From Granulicella sibirica (GTDB lineage: Bacteria; Acidobacteriota; Terriglobia; Terriglobales; Acidobacteriaceae): a DNA stretch of 64,000 nucleotides. Of the stretch, positions 7,736-16,755 are shown one piece after another. The translations under genes were made by a program, and so were the position numbers. Numbering within the stretch: position 1 is the first letter of the stretch; each line of letters starts with the position of its first letter. Location of the stretch: positions 124,001 to 188,000 of the forward strand of contig NZ_RDSM01000007.1 in the NCBI RefSeq assembly GCF_004115155.1, read 5' to 3'. Below the pieces are notes generated by a model. That model saw nothing but the letters and a program-made list of their open reading frames with translations, was not told the origin of the DNA and made no database searches.

Positions 7736-10700
7736 ATGCCGCTTTTACCTGTTGAAGCGCGCACATCCAGGAGCGCGTCTGTGAATTCCCCAAGACTCTT
7801 GTCATCGCAAAGCCCTCGGGACCTCGAGGCTATTGTCCTCGAGCACTACACATGGCTGCTTGACTGGGCGCATCAGCTAACCCGTGGTACCTCAGAAGAA
7901 GCCGAAGATTTGGTGCAGGACCTGTGTGTCCGCCTCGTGCGGATGAAGAACAAGCCGGATCTTCCGGACGCTGACCAGGCTCGCGCTTATCTCTATAAGG
8001 CACTTAGAAACCTCTTCCTCTCAAAACGGTTACGGCATGGCCATGACGCCGTAGCTGGTCTCCTAGTGGTCGATTTCGATTCCGTAGCGTGGGCTATGTC
8101 CGCGGTAGATCGCAGCAAATTACTGTACGTACGCAGCGATCTCGCCCGCATCTGTGAATACGCCTGCATACGGCGCAAGTCGAGTCGTGCAGCCGCGGCC
8201 TTAATTCTTCGGTTCTTTATTGGCTACCTGCCTACGGAGACAATGGCCATTCTCAAGTCGAAGCGCGCCGGAGTTGACACTCTGACGCAGACGGCGCGGC
8301 TTGAGGCAAAGGCCTACCTGGAACGGCCGAGCGTGCTTCGGTTTCTCGACCGCAGCGACAAGAAGCCACAAGCCTCGTCGAAGAATCTTCCCGAACAATC
8401 CGATGCACTTTTTGCGGAATTGCTCCACAGGATCTTCGCAGAACCGGAAGGTCAGTGCTTCCCCGCCGGCTTTCTCAATGACCGCTACGGAACGTCAATA
8501 GAGATTCCCTTCGGCACCGACGAGATCGCTCACTTGGTCAGCTGCCACGCTTGTCTTCACTTGGCTACCGAGATACTGGCCTTACCCGACCTGACACTGC
8601 AGTTCCTTCCCGACATTCCCTCGTCGGGAGAGGCCGGACCACCACCAGCCAGATCTGAAAAAACTGATCTGAAAAAACTCCGTCGTAAGCTTCGCGAAAC
8701 CTACGAGCACAGACCATCGAAGCTGCAGATCATCGTCGATGGAGTCGTGCGAGGAGTGCAGACGATAGCAGGGGCTTCCAGTAAGGTTCAGATTGCACTC
8801 CAGCCTCTGTCAAAGCCTGGTTTTGTCGAAATCCTCAGTGAGCAGGGATTGGGGCTGCTTTATCTCGATCTCCAACCGGATGAACCCGGGCTTCCAAACA
8901 CCCAACACGCCGAGGTCGAGCTGAGCGACGGGCGGCAACTCTCCGTTTCGCTCACCTGGAGCGAGGGAGCGCCGGTGGTCCATGTCTCTTACTACGATCC
9001 ATTGTTCGAATCGGAGGGCGACGGGCCTCCCTCGGGAGCTGCGGAAGCGACACAGAGACGGACAGCAGGTTCGGCCGTAAGTCAAACCTCCCCACTTGAG
9101 GGAACGAGTTCACCTAACTGGATCGATCACATACGGACTCGGATTCGCGATTGGTGGAGGACGGCTGGCATCTTCGCTCTTGTCGCGTGCTTCGTGCTCC
9201 TAGCCGTGATCGGGCTTCGGCATCAGTCACGAAGCAAACTACAAACACCCAGTGCTCTCACCCTTCTCTCCCGGTCAGAAGAAAAGCTGAAGGTCTCTAC
9301 CCCAGTGCACGGCGCCGTCCGAAGCAAGTTCAGTTTGGATGTCACCCGCCGCGATAGTCGTACAACGAACCACCTTGAGGTCGAGGCATTGCGCAGCTCT
9401 GATCTACCGCTGCGGGTTGTCAGGCTCCGTGCGGCGAACGGCACTTTGGTGGCCGCGCAGGAGGTCGATGCTCGAGGAAAAGAGACTAACTTTTCCGGTT
9501 ACGGCACTCGGCCCATGCCAGAGACACAGTTGGAGACCGTATCGACAGACGGGGTTTGGCGCTGCCCGCCGGACGCCAAGAGTTTCAAGGATCTGGTGGC
9601 TGGCGCAAGCGACGTCTATGTGAATGAGGTGAAGGGTGGTTACGAAGTAGGGTTCAGACGATCCCCTATACTCAACCAGCCGACCATCGTCGAGGCGACG
9701 CTTCAGATCGAATCGGAGTCCATGCGACCCGTTGTTGAAACTCTGGAACTCCAACAAGGCGATGCCAAACGGGAGTATCGATTCAGGGAAGTAGGCTACG
9801 AGATTCTTCCCGCTTCCAGCGTTCACGACGGCGATTTCAGGCTGACTTCCATCTCTGAGGGTAAGCGCGCCGCGGCTACGGGAGGTGCTATCGCCAGAAC
9901 TGATACCGCGCAACTCATCCTCGAAGTTCTCGAAGTCCTGAGTAAACAGCAACAACAGGTTCAGGACAGCGTGGATGTGGAAAGGGGACAGAACAACGAG
10001 GTGGTGGTTAGCGGTGTGTTGCAATCATCTGCACAAAAGCAGATTTTCATCGAGAAGCTAGGATCGTCGCCCGGGTTCAATGCACTCACGATCGAATTGC
10101 ACTCCCCAGATGGCCCCGGAGCATACGGCTCCTCTACGGCAAGGACGTTGACGGTCGACACTCAGGTATCGATTGAGGACGGCCACCTTCCGTGGGAAGG
10201 TTTGCTGCGAGATCCGTTGCAGGCGCAGGGTTTCGAAGGACCTGAATTGGACGCTCGTATCCGAGCCTCGGCGGCGGCACTGATTGAGGCAGGCGCAGCA
10301 CTTCACCGCGAAGCCTGGGTTGCCGACCAGATCGCCACAAAGGATTTCACCTCGGACGAGTTGCAGGCAATGCACCCAGAAAAGCGTGCACGATGGCTCG
10401 CGTTGCTCAAGCTGCACCTCGATGCGTGCGCCAAACACGCGAACTTGATTGAGAACACAATAGCTATCCCACTTCGCTCACACGACGCTACCGGCGCCAG
10501 TCCCGCCGCTTCGCCGTTCAGTACGGTTGTCGAGTTCAGAGGCGGATTCACCTCTCTCGTTCGAGCCTCCAAAAAACTCGACTCCTCACTCGCATCAGGT
10601 TTTGCGCTCTCGCCAGAATCGCAACCGCCTTCTATCACCCCCGCAGAGCTGGAAGAGCTCATCACTAACCTCCAAGCCGAGGAGAGCTGGCTCGAAGCCA

Positions 10701-10747
10701 CTATCGACCGCCTCCACGAAACCCCTTCGCAGCGCCACAAGACGTAG
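7736..10747 (+). CDS. ECF sigma factor fused to ZAS anti-sigma motif, membrane segment and sensor region
   Basis: Residues about 31-100 form sigma region 2 (HYTWLLDWAHQLTR, EEAEDLVQDLCVRLVRM, ARAYLYKALRNLFLSKRL) and about 140-195 a region 4-like helical part. Residues 266-273 carry H-x3-C-x2-C (HLVSCHAC), the zinc motif of ZAS anti-sigma factors. A beta-rich part follows, then one membrane helix at about 478-495, then about 500 residues predicted outside the cytoplasm. FecI and FecR-like functions are thus in one 1003-residue chain. It lies 44 bases ahead of the TonB-type receptor gene and probably controls it and the isopeptidase gene. How the sigma part is released is unknown; proteolysis is one possibility. 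Confidence 0.75.
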   Translation: MPLLPVEARTSRSASVNSPRLLSSQSPRDLEAIVLEHYTWLLDWAHQLTRGTSEEAEDLVQDLCVRLVRMKNKPDLPDADQARAYLYKALRNLFLSKRLRHGHDAVAGLLVVDFDSVAWAMSAVDRSKLLYVRSDLARICEYACIRRKSSRAAAALILRFFIGYLPTETMAILKSKRAGVDTLTQTARLEAKAYLERPSVLRFLDRSDKKPQASSKNLPEQSDALFAELLHRIFAEPEGQCFPAGFLNDRYGTSIEIPFGTDEIAHLVSCHACLHLATEILALPDLTLQFLPDIPSSGEAGPPPARSEKTDLKKLRRKLRETYEHRPSKLQIIVDGVVRGVQTIAGASSKVQIALQPLSKPGFVEILSEQGLGLLYLDLQPDEPGLPNTQHAEVELSDGRQLSVSLTWSEGAPVVHVSYYDPLFESEGDGPPSGAAEATQRRTAGSAVSQTSPLEGTSSPNWIDHIRTRIRDWWRTAGIFALVACFVLLAVIGLRHQSRSKLQTPSALTLLSRSEEKLKVSTPVHGAVRSKFSLDVTRRDSRTTNHLEVEALRSSDLPLRVVRLRAANGTLVAAQEVDARGKETNFSGYGTRPMPETQLETVSTDGVWRCPPDAKSFKDLVAGASDVYVNEVKGGYEVGFRRSPILNQPTIVEATLQIESESMRPVVETLELQQGDAKREYRFREVGYEILPASSVHDGDFRLTSISEGKRAAATGGAIARTDTAQLILEVLEVLSKQQQQVQDSVDVERGQNNEVVVSGVLQSSAQKQIFIEKLGSSPGFNALTIELHSPDGPGAYGSSTARTLTVDTQVSIEDGHLPWEGLLRDPLQAQGFEGPELDARIRASAAALIEAGAALHREAWVADQIATKDFTSDELQAMHPEKRARWLALLKLHLDACAKHANLIENTIAIPLRSHDATGASPAASPFSTVVEFRGGFTSLVRASKKLDSSLASGFALSPESQPPSITPAELEELITNLQAEESWLEATIDRLHETPSQRHKT

Positions 10748-10791
10748 AACCAGGACTTCAGATACATGGCTCACGGAGCCCGAGGATAACT

Positions 10792-13700
10792 ATGCGACCG
10801 AATGTATTGCTTTGTCGAAATTCCGCTTCCTGGATCATGATTGTGCTCCTCTTCCTTTTCCTTCAACCCAACGCAGTCGCGGACGGTACCTCCGCAAGCG
10901 TCTCGATCACTGTCGTTGATCTGTCAGGAGCATTCATCCCGGACGCTTCGATGGTGATTCGCAATACGGACACCAATCAGGAGCAGCGTGCGAACAGTGG
11001 CAAAGCCGGCTCGGGTCATTTTACGTATCTAAAACCTGGCCACTACAAGCTAATAATTTCGAAGCCTGGCTTTGCTGATCTGGCGGTGGACAACATTCTG
11101 CTGAATATCGGCGACGAGAAGTTATTGGAGCTTGTATTGAAGGTCGGCTCCGCCAATCAGACGGTGACGGTCGATGGCAGCGGCTTGACGATCAATACCA
11201 CTGATGCCTCAGTCAGCACAGTAATCGATGGAACATCTGTGGCGAATATGCCACTTAATGGCCGAAGCTTTCAGGATCTCATCTCTATGACACCGGGCGT
11301 TGTGACGCAAAGCCCCCAAACTGGTTCAGGCAAGCTATCAAACGGGGATTTTTCGATCAATGGACAGAGGACGGAGTCAAATTATTACACAGTAGATGGA
11401 GTGGCGGCTAATACTTCTGCGGGTCCGGGCGGAGGCACGGCAAGCGCCGCCACTGGCGGCTCTGTAGCAAGTTCTACAGCGCTTGGGACGACTCAAAGTT
11501 TGGTATCGGTTGATGCATTGCAAGAGTTTCGCGTGGCATCGTCAACATACTCGGCGGAGTATGGACGTGCGCCCGGCGGTCAGATTTCATTCTTAACACG
11601 GTCGGGAACCAACAGCCTTCATGGAACGGCCTACGACTACTTGCGGAACAATTACTTCGACGCCAACGATTGGTTTAACGACCACGTCAGCAAGCCTATC
11701 ACCGCTCTTCGCCAAAATGACTTCGGTGGAACTCTCGGCGGCCCCATCCAGGTGCCAACACTTTATAGCGGGATTAACAAGAGCTTCTTCTTCTTCTCGT
11801 ATGAAGGCCTCCGGCTACTCCAACCACAGGCAACCACGGTCAAGTATGTCCCGGACTCATATTTACGTCAGAATTCTGTGGCGGCTATGCAGCCGATTCT
11901 TAACACTTTTCCGGTCCAGAATGGAAATGAAGAGCTAGTAGCTTGCACTCAAGGTGCGACGAGCAACTATCCGTGTCCACTTGGTGTCCCAACCGGAACG
12001 AGGATCCAAAGCGGCTTGGCCGACTTCATCCAGTCTTACTCGCTTCCGAGCGATATAAATTCCACTAGTGTTCGAATCGACCACACATTTCTCCATAACA
12101 CTACGGTGTTTTTTCGTTTTGCGAATACGCCGAGCAATAGCGATACTCGCATGTTGTCCTCGCTAGGCACAACGGCGGCCATGAATCGAAGCTATACGGC
12201 AGGCGCAAATGCTCAAATGACAGATCATCTGAGCAACGAGACTCGTTATGGGTACACCACATCCCTTGTCCGCTCATCTTATTCGCTCGACACTTTTGGA
12301 GGCGCAGCTCCAGTTGATCTTCCCGGGACGATAGCTCACGGTTTGACCAGCCCCTCGTTCGTTGTGCCACTCATTACGTTTCCGGGCGTCGGATCTTCAT
12401 ATATCGAAGCTGGCGGTACCTCGAATTCTCAGACTCAGTGGAACCTTGTAAACGCCATAAGCTGGACAAGCGCTAACCATGTCCTTAAGTTCGGAGTTGA
12501 TTACCGGCATATACGATCGCCGCTTTACTCTCCTCTCATTGAGTCATATCTCGAAAAGCCGTCAGATGTATTGACAGGTATACCTTCGCTCAATTACGTG
12601 ATCGCGTCTGTACAGGCGACGCCCATCTTTCAAGAGTTCGCGGCGTACGGGCAAGATAGCTGGAGAGTCATCCCATCGTTGACGTTGTCACTCGGACTGC
12701 GCTGGGAGGTGAATCCTGCACCCACGGGTGCAAATGGCAAGGACGCTTACACAATCTCCGGCAGCTTGGCTGTTCCTTCTAGCCTCTCGATTGCTCCACG
12801 AGGCACTCCCTTGTGGAACACAACATGGTTCAATTTTGCGCCCCGATTCGGTGCAGCGTGGCAGGCCCACTCTATTCCCGGCTGGGAGACCGTCTTCCGT
12901 GGCGGTGGCGGTGTCTTCTTTGATACAGACAATCAAGAGGGCGCGGCAGGATTCAGCGGGTACGGCTTTTCGGCCACGGGAATTTACTCGGGTACAACTC
13001 TTCCGCTCACGGCTTCCCAAGTGAACATCAGTCCATCCTCTAATCCGCCATACTCGAGTGTGTACATGTTTCCCACGCACTTACAACTACCTTATTCATT
13101 TCAGTGGAATGCGAGCATCGAGCAAGCACTTGGGAAAAGTCAATCTGTCACCATGTCCTATGTGGGGGCGAATGGCCGCCGTCAGCTTGGCCAGGAAGAT
13201 TTACCTGCACCAAACAGTAATTTCTCCACCATAGGCGAATACATTGGAGGCCTCAGTTCTAGCTATAACGCGCTACAAATTAAATTTCAGCGCTCAGTGA
13301 GACATGGGATTCAGGTTCTAGGTTCATATACATGGGCCCATTCGATCGACGAGGCCTCCACATATATCTCCTTTCTTCCAGTGCGGCGGGGCAGTTCAGA
13401 TTTTGATGTTCGGAACAACTTTTCGGCGGGAGCTGGTTGGGATCTTCCTGTTGCAGGAGAAAATGCCCTGTTGAGAGTTGTCACGAACGGTTGGGCCGTT
13501 GACGGACGTTTCGTGGGACGTACCGGATTCCCTGTCTCTCTCCAAGGGAGCTTCATTACTGACCCCATCACAGGCACACTCAACTATGGTGGAGTGAATC
13601 TCATACCGAACCAGCCCATATATCTATATGGAGATCAGTACCCTGGTGGACGCGCGGTAAACAAGGCGACGTTCAGTGCGCCGGCTGGTGTCACCGTAGG

Positions 13701-13980
13701 CGACGCTCCCCGCAATTTGGTACGTGGCTTCGGAGAGACCCAATTCAACCTAGCGGCGCGGCGCGAGATCGCCATGCGTGAGGCGGTGAAGCTCCAGTTT
13801 CGCGCCGAAGTATTCAATCTCTTTAACCACCCCAACTTCGGCTATGTAGACCCGATACTAGCTGACGCCACTTTTGGGCAAGCGACCAAGATGTTGGATC
13901 AAAGCCTCGGCACGGTGGCTCCGCAATATCAACAGGGTGGGCCTCGATCCATGCAATTCGCTCTGAAGTTGCAGTTCTAA
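10792..13980 (+). CDS. Oar-like TonB-dependent outer-membrane receptor
   Basis: A 1062-residue protein with a signal peptide (hydrophobic residues 14-28), a carboxypeptidase-regulatory-like beta-sandwich (residues about 35-120, VVDLSGAFIPDASMVIRN), a plug domain (NMPLNGRSFQDLISMTPGVV) and a beta-barrel ending in the outer-membrane signature QFALKLQF. It belongs to the large Oar-like receptor family of Acidobacteria. Its place between a sigma/anti-sigma protein and an isopeptidase-like enzyme parallels the receptor-isopeptidase pairs of proteobacterial lasso loci, so uptake of the lasso peptide is the best guess; other ligands are possible. Confidence 0.8.
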   Translation: MRPNVLLCRNSASWIMIVLLFLFLQPNAVADGTSASVSITVVDLSGAFIPDASMVIRNTDTNQEQRANSGKAGSGHFTYLKPGHYKLIISKPGFADLAVDNILLNIGDEKLLELVLKVGSANQTVTVDGSGLTINTTDASVSTVIDGTSVANMPLNGRSFQDLISMTPGVVTQSPQTGSGKLSNGDFSINGQRTESNYYTVDGVAANTSAGPGGGTASAATGGSVASSTALGTTQSLVSVDALQEFRVASSTYSAEYGRAPGGQISFLTRSGTNSLHGTAYDYLRNNYFDANDWFNDHVSKPITALRQNDFGGTLGGPIQVPTLYSGINKSFFFFSYEGLRLLQPQATTVKYVPDSYLRQNSVAAMQPILNTFPVQNGNEELVACTQGATSNYPCPLGVPTGTRIQSGLADFIQSYSLPSDINSTSVRIDHTFLHNTTVFFRFANTPSNSDTRMLSSLGTTAAMNRSYTAGANAQMTDHLSNETRYGYTTSLVRSSYSLDTFGGAAPVDLPGTIAHGLTSPSFVVPLITFPGVGSSYIEAGGTSNSQTQWNLVNAISWTSANHVLKFGVDYRHIRSPLYSPLIESYLEKPSDVLTGIPSLNYVIASVQATPIFQEFAAYGQDSWRVIPSLTLSLGLRWEVNPAPTGANGKDAYTISGSLAVPSSLSIAPRGTPLWNTTWFNFAPRFGAAWQAHSIPGWETVFRGGGGVFFDTDNQEGAAGFSGYGFSATGIYSGTTLPLTASQVNISPSSNPPYSSVYMFPTHLQLPYSFQWNASIEQALGKSQSVTMSYVGANGRRQLGQEDLPAPNSNFSTIGEYIGGLSSSYNALQIKFQRSVRHGIQVLGSYTWAHSIDEASTYISFLPVRRGSSDFDVRNNFSAGAGWDLPVAGENALLRVVTNGWAVDGRFVGRTGFPVSLQGSFITDPITGTLNYGGVNLIPNQPIYLYGDQYPGGRAVNKATFSAPAGVTVGDAPRNLVRGFGETQFNLAARREIAMREAVKLQFRAEVFNLFNHPNFGYVDPILADATFGQATKMLDQSLGTVAPQYQQGGPRSMQFALKLQF

Positions 13981-14025
13981 CAATCAAGACCACATCAAGC
14001 AACCCCAGAATGAGGTCAGGTCAAG

Positions 14026-16200
14026 ATGAATGTCCGCTTTTACCATGCCATTGTATGGTTAGGAAAGACAGCAGCAGTAATGATCGTCGTCGCGATAAGT
14101 TGTTCCAGTGGCGCGCAGACAGGAAAGAAAAGGGCGATTACGGTAGATGACGCCATCCGGATGACGCGATTGGCCGATCCGCTGTATTTTGGAGGCGCCC
14201 CACCTGGAAGTTATTCCGTGGCGCAATTCTCTCCAGACAAGATGAAGTTTGTGATTGTCTTGCGGACGGCGGATACAAGGACAAATACCAACATCTACAA
14301 GATGTATCTGTTTTCTGTAAACGATGTGTTTGACCAGGCCAGACCGAACGTCGTTTGCCAGATGTCATCTTCATCAAATACACCGGCAATATCCGAAGTT
14401 AGATGGCTTAACGACAATCGCCGGTTAGTCTTCCTTGGGGCAAGAGCGCTAGAACCATCCCAAGTGTACATAATCGACACTAGTAGCCGCCGAGTTCTGC
14501 AACGAACTCATCATCAGTCGGCGATTGATTCGTTCGATATCTCTGCCGATGGGCGGGTGGTGGCTTTTTCTGCGGAGCCTATATTGAGAGATGGAAGGTC
14601 CAAGACAGATGATGAGTTGATTGTAAACGGACATAGTTTGATTGATGTATTGACCGATCAGTGGCAGACAGAGGAACATGGGCGGGATCTCTTTATCCAG
14701 ACCGGAGATGGCGAGCAGCGTTACCAGATTCCACCTGGCTATCTCATACCGGACCCACATGGCACTGGAATATGGATGTCACCGAATGGAACATACGCCG
14801 CGGTAGCGCTGACATTCCGTCGAGCGAATCTGTCATGGGCTCAGTACGATGATAAGGCTTTGCGGTTGTGGGGAAGTAGAGCAATCAACCATGATTTGCG
14901 TGATGGTGTGGGAGAGAAGGAGATATTCATTCTCGATACGAAGCAGCATGAGCTGACCTCAGCAGTAGGTGCACCAGCATCATTCGCTCCCGAGATAAAA
15001 TGGTCACCCGACGGATGGACAATTTACATGAAGACGTTTTTGCCCCCGTCTCAATCGAAAATATCTGAGCCGGTGGAGGTTAACCTGCGAGACCGCCATG
15101 CCCATCGATTAACCAATGCTGAGTGGAGTGCGGCTGTTTCGAATCCGGCCGAGCCCAGCGTGACAGTTGATCTGGAAGAGGACCCCAATTCGCCGCCGCG
15201 TATCTTTGTGGCTTCGAGGATCGATAACCGCAGAGCATTGCTCATAGATCTCAACCCTCAATTCCGTGATCTTGAATTTGGGGAGGTCAGGACTCTGACG
15301 CTTTCGATTCATGGTGTAAAAGTGGTTATGGGGCTATATTTACCTCCTGACTACCGGGCAGGAAAGCGTTATCCTCTCGTGATTCAAACCCACGGCTTCG
15401 ACCGCGATCGTTTTTCGATGGACGGCATGGACGAATGGAGCACGGGTTTTGCTGCTCGCCCGCTTGCAGCCAATGGGTTTATAGTCCTTCAAACATTAAG
15501 TCTCGCTACGCCTGAAGATGCTGCCAAATATCAAATAGAGCGGAGCTTAGGGCGAATCCCAGGGGAGCGTGCGCGGGAGATGGAGAAAGAAGCCTATGAG
15601 GCCGGAATCGATACGCTCGACGCTCAGGGCTTCATTGATCGGAAGCGCGTAGGGATTAGCGGGTTCAGTATAAGCGTGATGTTTACAGCTTTCACTCTAA
15701 CGCATAGTAACTATCCTTTCGCCGCGGCGGCGCTTGCAGACGGAGTCGATGAAGGCTATTTCCTGTATGTCGCAGATGAAGAACGCATTTTTGATGAGTA
15801 TAACGATGGGAGTCCATTTACCATCGATGGCCTCAGTCATTGGCTCAAAGATTCTCCAAGCTTCAGTTTCGACAAGGTACACACACCAGTCCGGCTAGTC
15901 GCTCGCGACAGAACATCATCTGTCCTGGAGATGTGGGAGTGGTACGCCGCCTTGGATATGCAAGATAAGCCTGTTGATTTCATTAGCCTGCGAGGCGCTG
16001 CTCACACGATGGAAAGGCCATCCGACCGATGTATTGCCATGGACGGCCTCGTGGATTGGTTTTCATTTTGGCTGCAAGATTATGAAGATCCATCTCCGAA
16101 TAAGCGTGAGCAGTATTTGCGATGGAAGAAGTTGCGACGATTACAACATGCTTCAGAGCCAATGGTCGAGCCGCAGAAATCCCGTCAAAATGAACCATAG
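14026..16200 (+). CDS. S9-family lasso peptide isopeptidase-like hydrolase
   Basis: A 724-residue protein with a signal sequence (residues about 14-31), a beta-propeller N-terminal half starting with the AITVDDAIRM segment and FSPDK motif, and a C-terminal alpha/beta hydrolase. The likely nucleophile is Ser548 in GISGFSIS, with His660 in RGAAHTMERP and Asp628 or Glu635 as the acid. This order and length match AtxE-type isopeptidases, which cut the macrolactam bond of lasso peptides. The nucleophile elbow (GFSIS) differs from the usual GxSxG. It follows the receptor gene by 45 bases. A general dipeptidyl peptidase is the alternative; context favours isopeptidase. Confidence 0.75.
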   Translation: MNVRFYHAIVWLGKTAAVMIVVAISCSSGAQTGKKRAITVDDAIRMTRLADPLYFGGAPPGSYSVAQFSPDKMKFVIVLRTADTRTNTNIYKMYLFSVNDVFDQARPNVVCQMSSSSNTPAISEVRWLNDNRRLVFLGARALEPSQVYIIDTSSRRVLQRTHHQSAIDSFDISADGRVVAFSAEPILRDGRSKTDDELIVNGHSLIDVLTDQWQTEEHGRDLFIQTGDGEQRYQIPPGYLIPDPHGTGIWMSPNGTYAAVALTFRRANLSWAQYDDKALRLWGSRAINHDLRDGVGEKEIFILDTKQHELTSAVGAPASFAPEIKWSPDGWTIYMKTFLPPSQSKISEPVEVNLRDRHAHRLTNAEWSAAVSNPAEPSVTVDLEEDPNSPPRIFVASRIDNRRALLIDLNPQFRDLEFGEVRTLTLSIHGVKVVMGLYLPPDYRAGKRYPLVIQTHGFDRDRFSMDGMDEWSTGFAARPLAANGFIVLQTLSLATPEDAAKYQIERSLGRIPGERAREMEKEAYEAGIDTLDAQGFIDRKRVGISGFSISVMFTAFTLTHSNYPFAAAALADGVDEGYFLYVADEERIFDEYNDGSPFTIDGLSHWLKDSPSFSFDKVHTPVRLVARDRTSSVLEMWEWYAALDMQDKPVDFISLRGAAHTMERPSDRCIAMDGLVDWFSFWLQDYEDPSPNKREQYLRWKKLRRLQHASEPMVEPQKSRQNEP

Positions 16201-16218
16201 GGTGATCTGGATGGCAAT

Positions 16219-16368
16219 GTATTCGTCTACTTCGTGTACTGCTGGGGTAACTAAGCTCACAGTAGCCAGGAGCAACCTCGCAATATAGGTTTCCGCATTT
16301 ACCATTGGTCCCTAAGCGGTTGTTTGAGCATTCGATGTAGCAATGATGCGCGGCTCGACATATATCAT
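16219..16368 (-). pseudogene. Decayed second lasso precursor gene
   Basis: The ATG at 16368 opens with MIYVEPRIIATSNAQTTA and stops at codon 19 (TAG). Codon 20 onward aligns with the intact precursor after one missing base: GTNGKCGNLYCE. A compensating extra base restores the original frame, which ends TPAVHEVDE exactly at codon 49, as in the intact gene (TPAAYEADE). The natural stop (TAG in the intact gene) is TAC. The reconstructed 27-residue core starts GKCGNLYCE with Gly1 and Glu9 in ring positions and three cysteines (3, 8, 15). Nonsense, two frameshifts and stop loss show it is dead. It lies downstream of the operon terminator. Confidence 0.75.
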
Positions 16369-16467
16369 CGGTTTTTTTTCATGAGCTTTCTCTTTCACGG
16401 TTCTCAGGTAGATTCTTAGCACATTGATCGAGGAGGATGGGAAGGGGATCACATTCGCCCAAACAAG

Positions 16468-16507
16468 TAAAAGGACGGTCTCGGGCGTGACAGCGGCCCG
16501 AGACCGT
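16468..16507 (-). terminator. Rho-independent terminator of the lasso operon
   Basis: A perfect 12-base inverted repeat (ACGGTCTCGGGC at 16475-16486 with 16496-16507) and a 9-base loop are followed on the minus strand by CCTTTTACTT. It lies 7 bases beyond the precursor stop codon. Confidence 0.85.
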
Positions 16508-16514
16508 TCTATTG

Positions 16515-16664
16515 CTATTCGTCAGCCTCATAGGCTGCGGGCGTGCTTAGCTGGCGTTGACCGTTGATGGCGTCGGTGAATTGCATGCCAACCTTCCCAT
16601 TGGTTCCTTGTACAGTATCCTTCGCATTGGATACCGCAGTGATTTCCGGCTTGTGATATTGCAT
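16515..16664 (-). CDS. Lasso peptide precursor
   Basis: A 49-codon gene with AGAGGAG seven bases before the ATG. The leader begins MQYHKPEI, matching the YxxPxL/I signal bound by B1 proteins, and ends T21-N22, with threonine at the penultimate leader position as required by B2 proteases. The core (residues 23-49) begins GKVGMQFTD: Gly1 and Asp9 are placed for a nine-residue macrolactam ring. The tail has 18 residues and ends AAYEADE. It follows the cyclase gene by 91 bases and is the last gene before a strong terminator, unlike the usual precursor-first order. The neighbouring decayed paralogue conserves leader, cleavage site, ring acid and C-terminus. Confidence 0.85.
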   Translation of the reverse strand: MQYHKPEITAVSNAKDTVQGTNGKVGMQFTDAINGQRQLSTPAAYEADE

Positions 16665-16689
16665 GGTATTGCTCCTCTGTTATTGAATT

Positions 16690-16743
16690 TCCGCTTCGGC
16701 CATGCGTCAAGAGGGCATAACTGAAGCGGACTTGTCGGTCCGC
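16690..16743 (-). promoter_or_regulatory. Two mutually exclusive hairpins between cyclase and precursor genes
   Basis: On the minus strand the spacer can form GCGGAC/GTCCGC (16738-16743 with 16726-16731, loop six) or an eight-base stem TCCGCTTC/GAAGCGGA (16723-16730 with 16690-16697). Both use the same bases, so only one can form at a time, just upstream of the precursor ribosome site. It could be an RNA processing or attenuation point that sets precursor abundance; no T-run follows either stem. Confidence 0.35.
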
Positions 16744-16755
16744 GCACGGGGAGTG

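Noticed and set aside
16528..16710. Longer frame over the precursor containing CGIQCEGYC, as an alternative cysteine-rich peptide
   Set aside because: It is in another register of the precursor gene, lacks a suitable ribosome site and the YxxP leader motif, and the 49-codon frame is supported by its paralogue.
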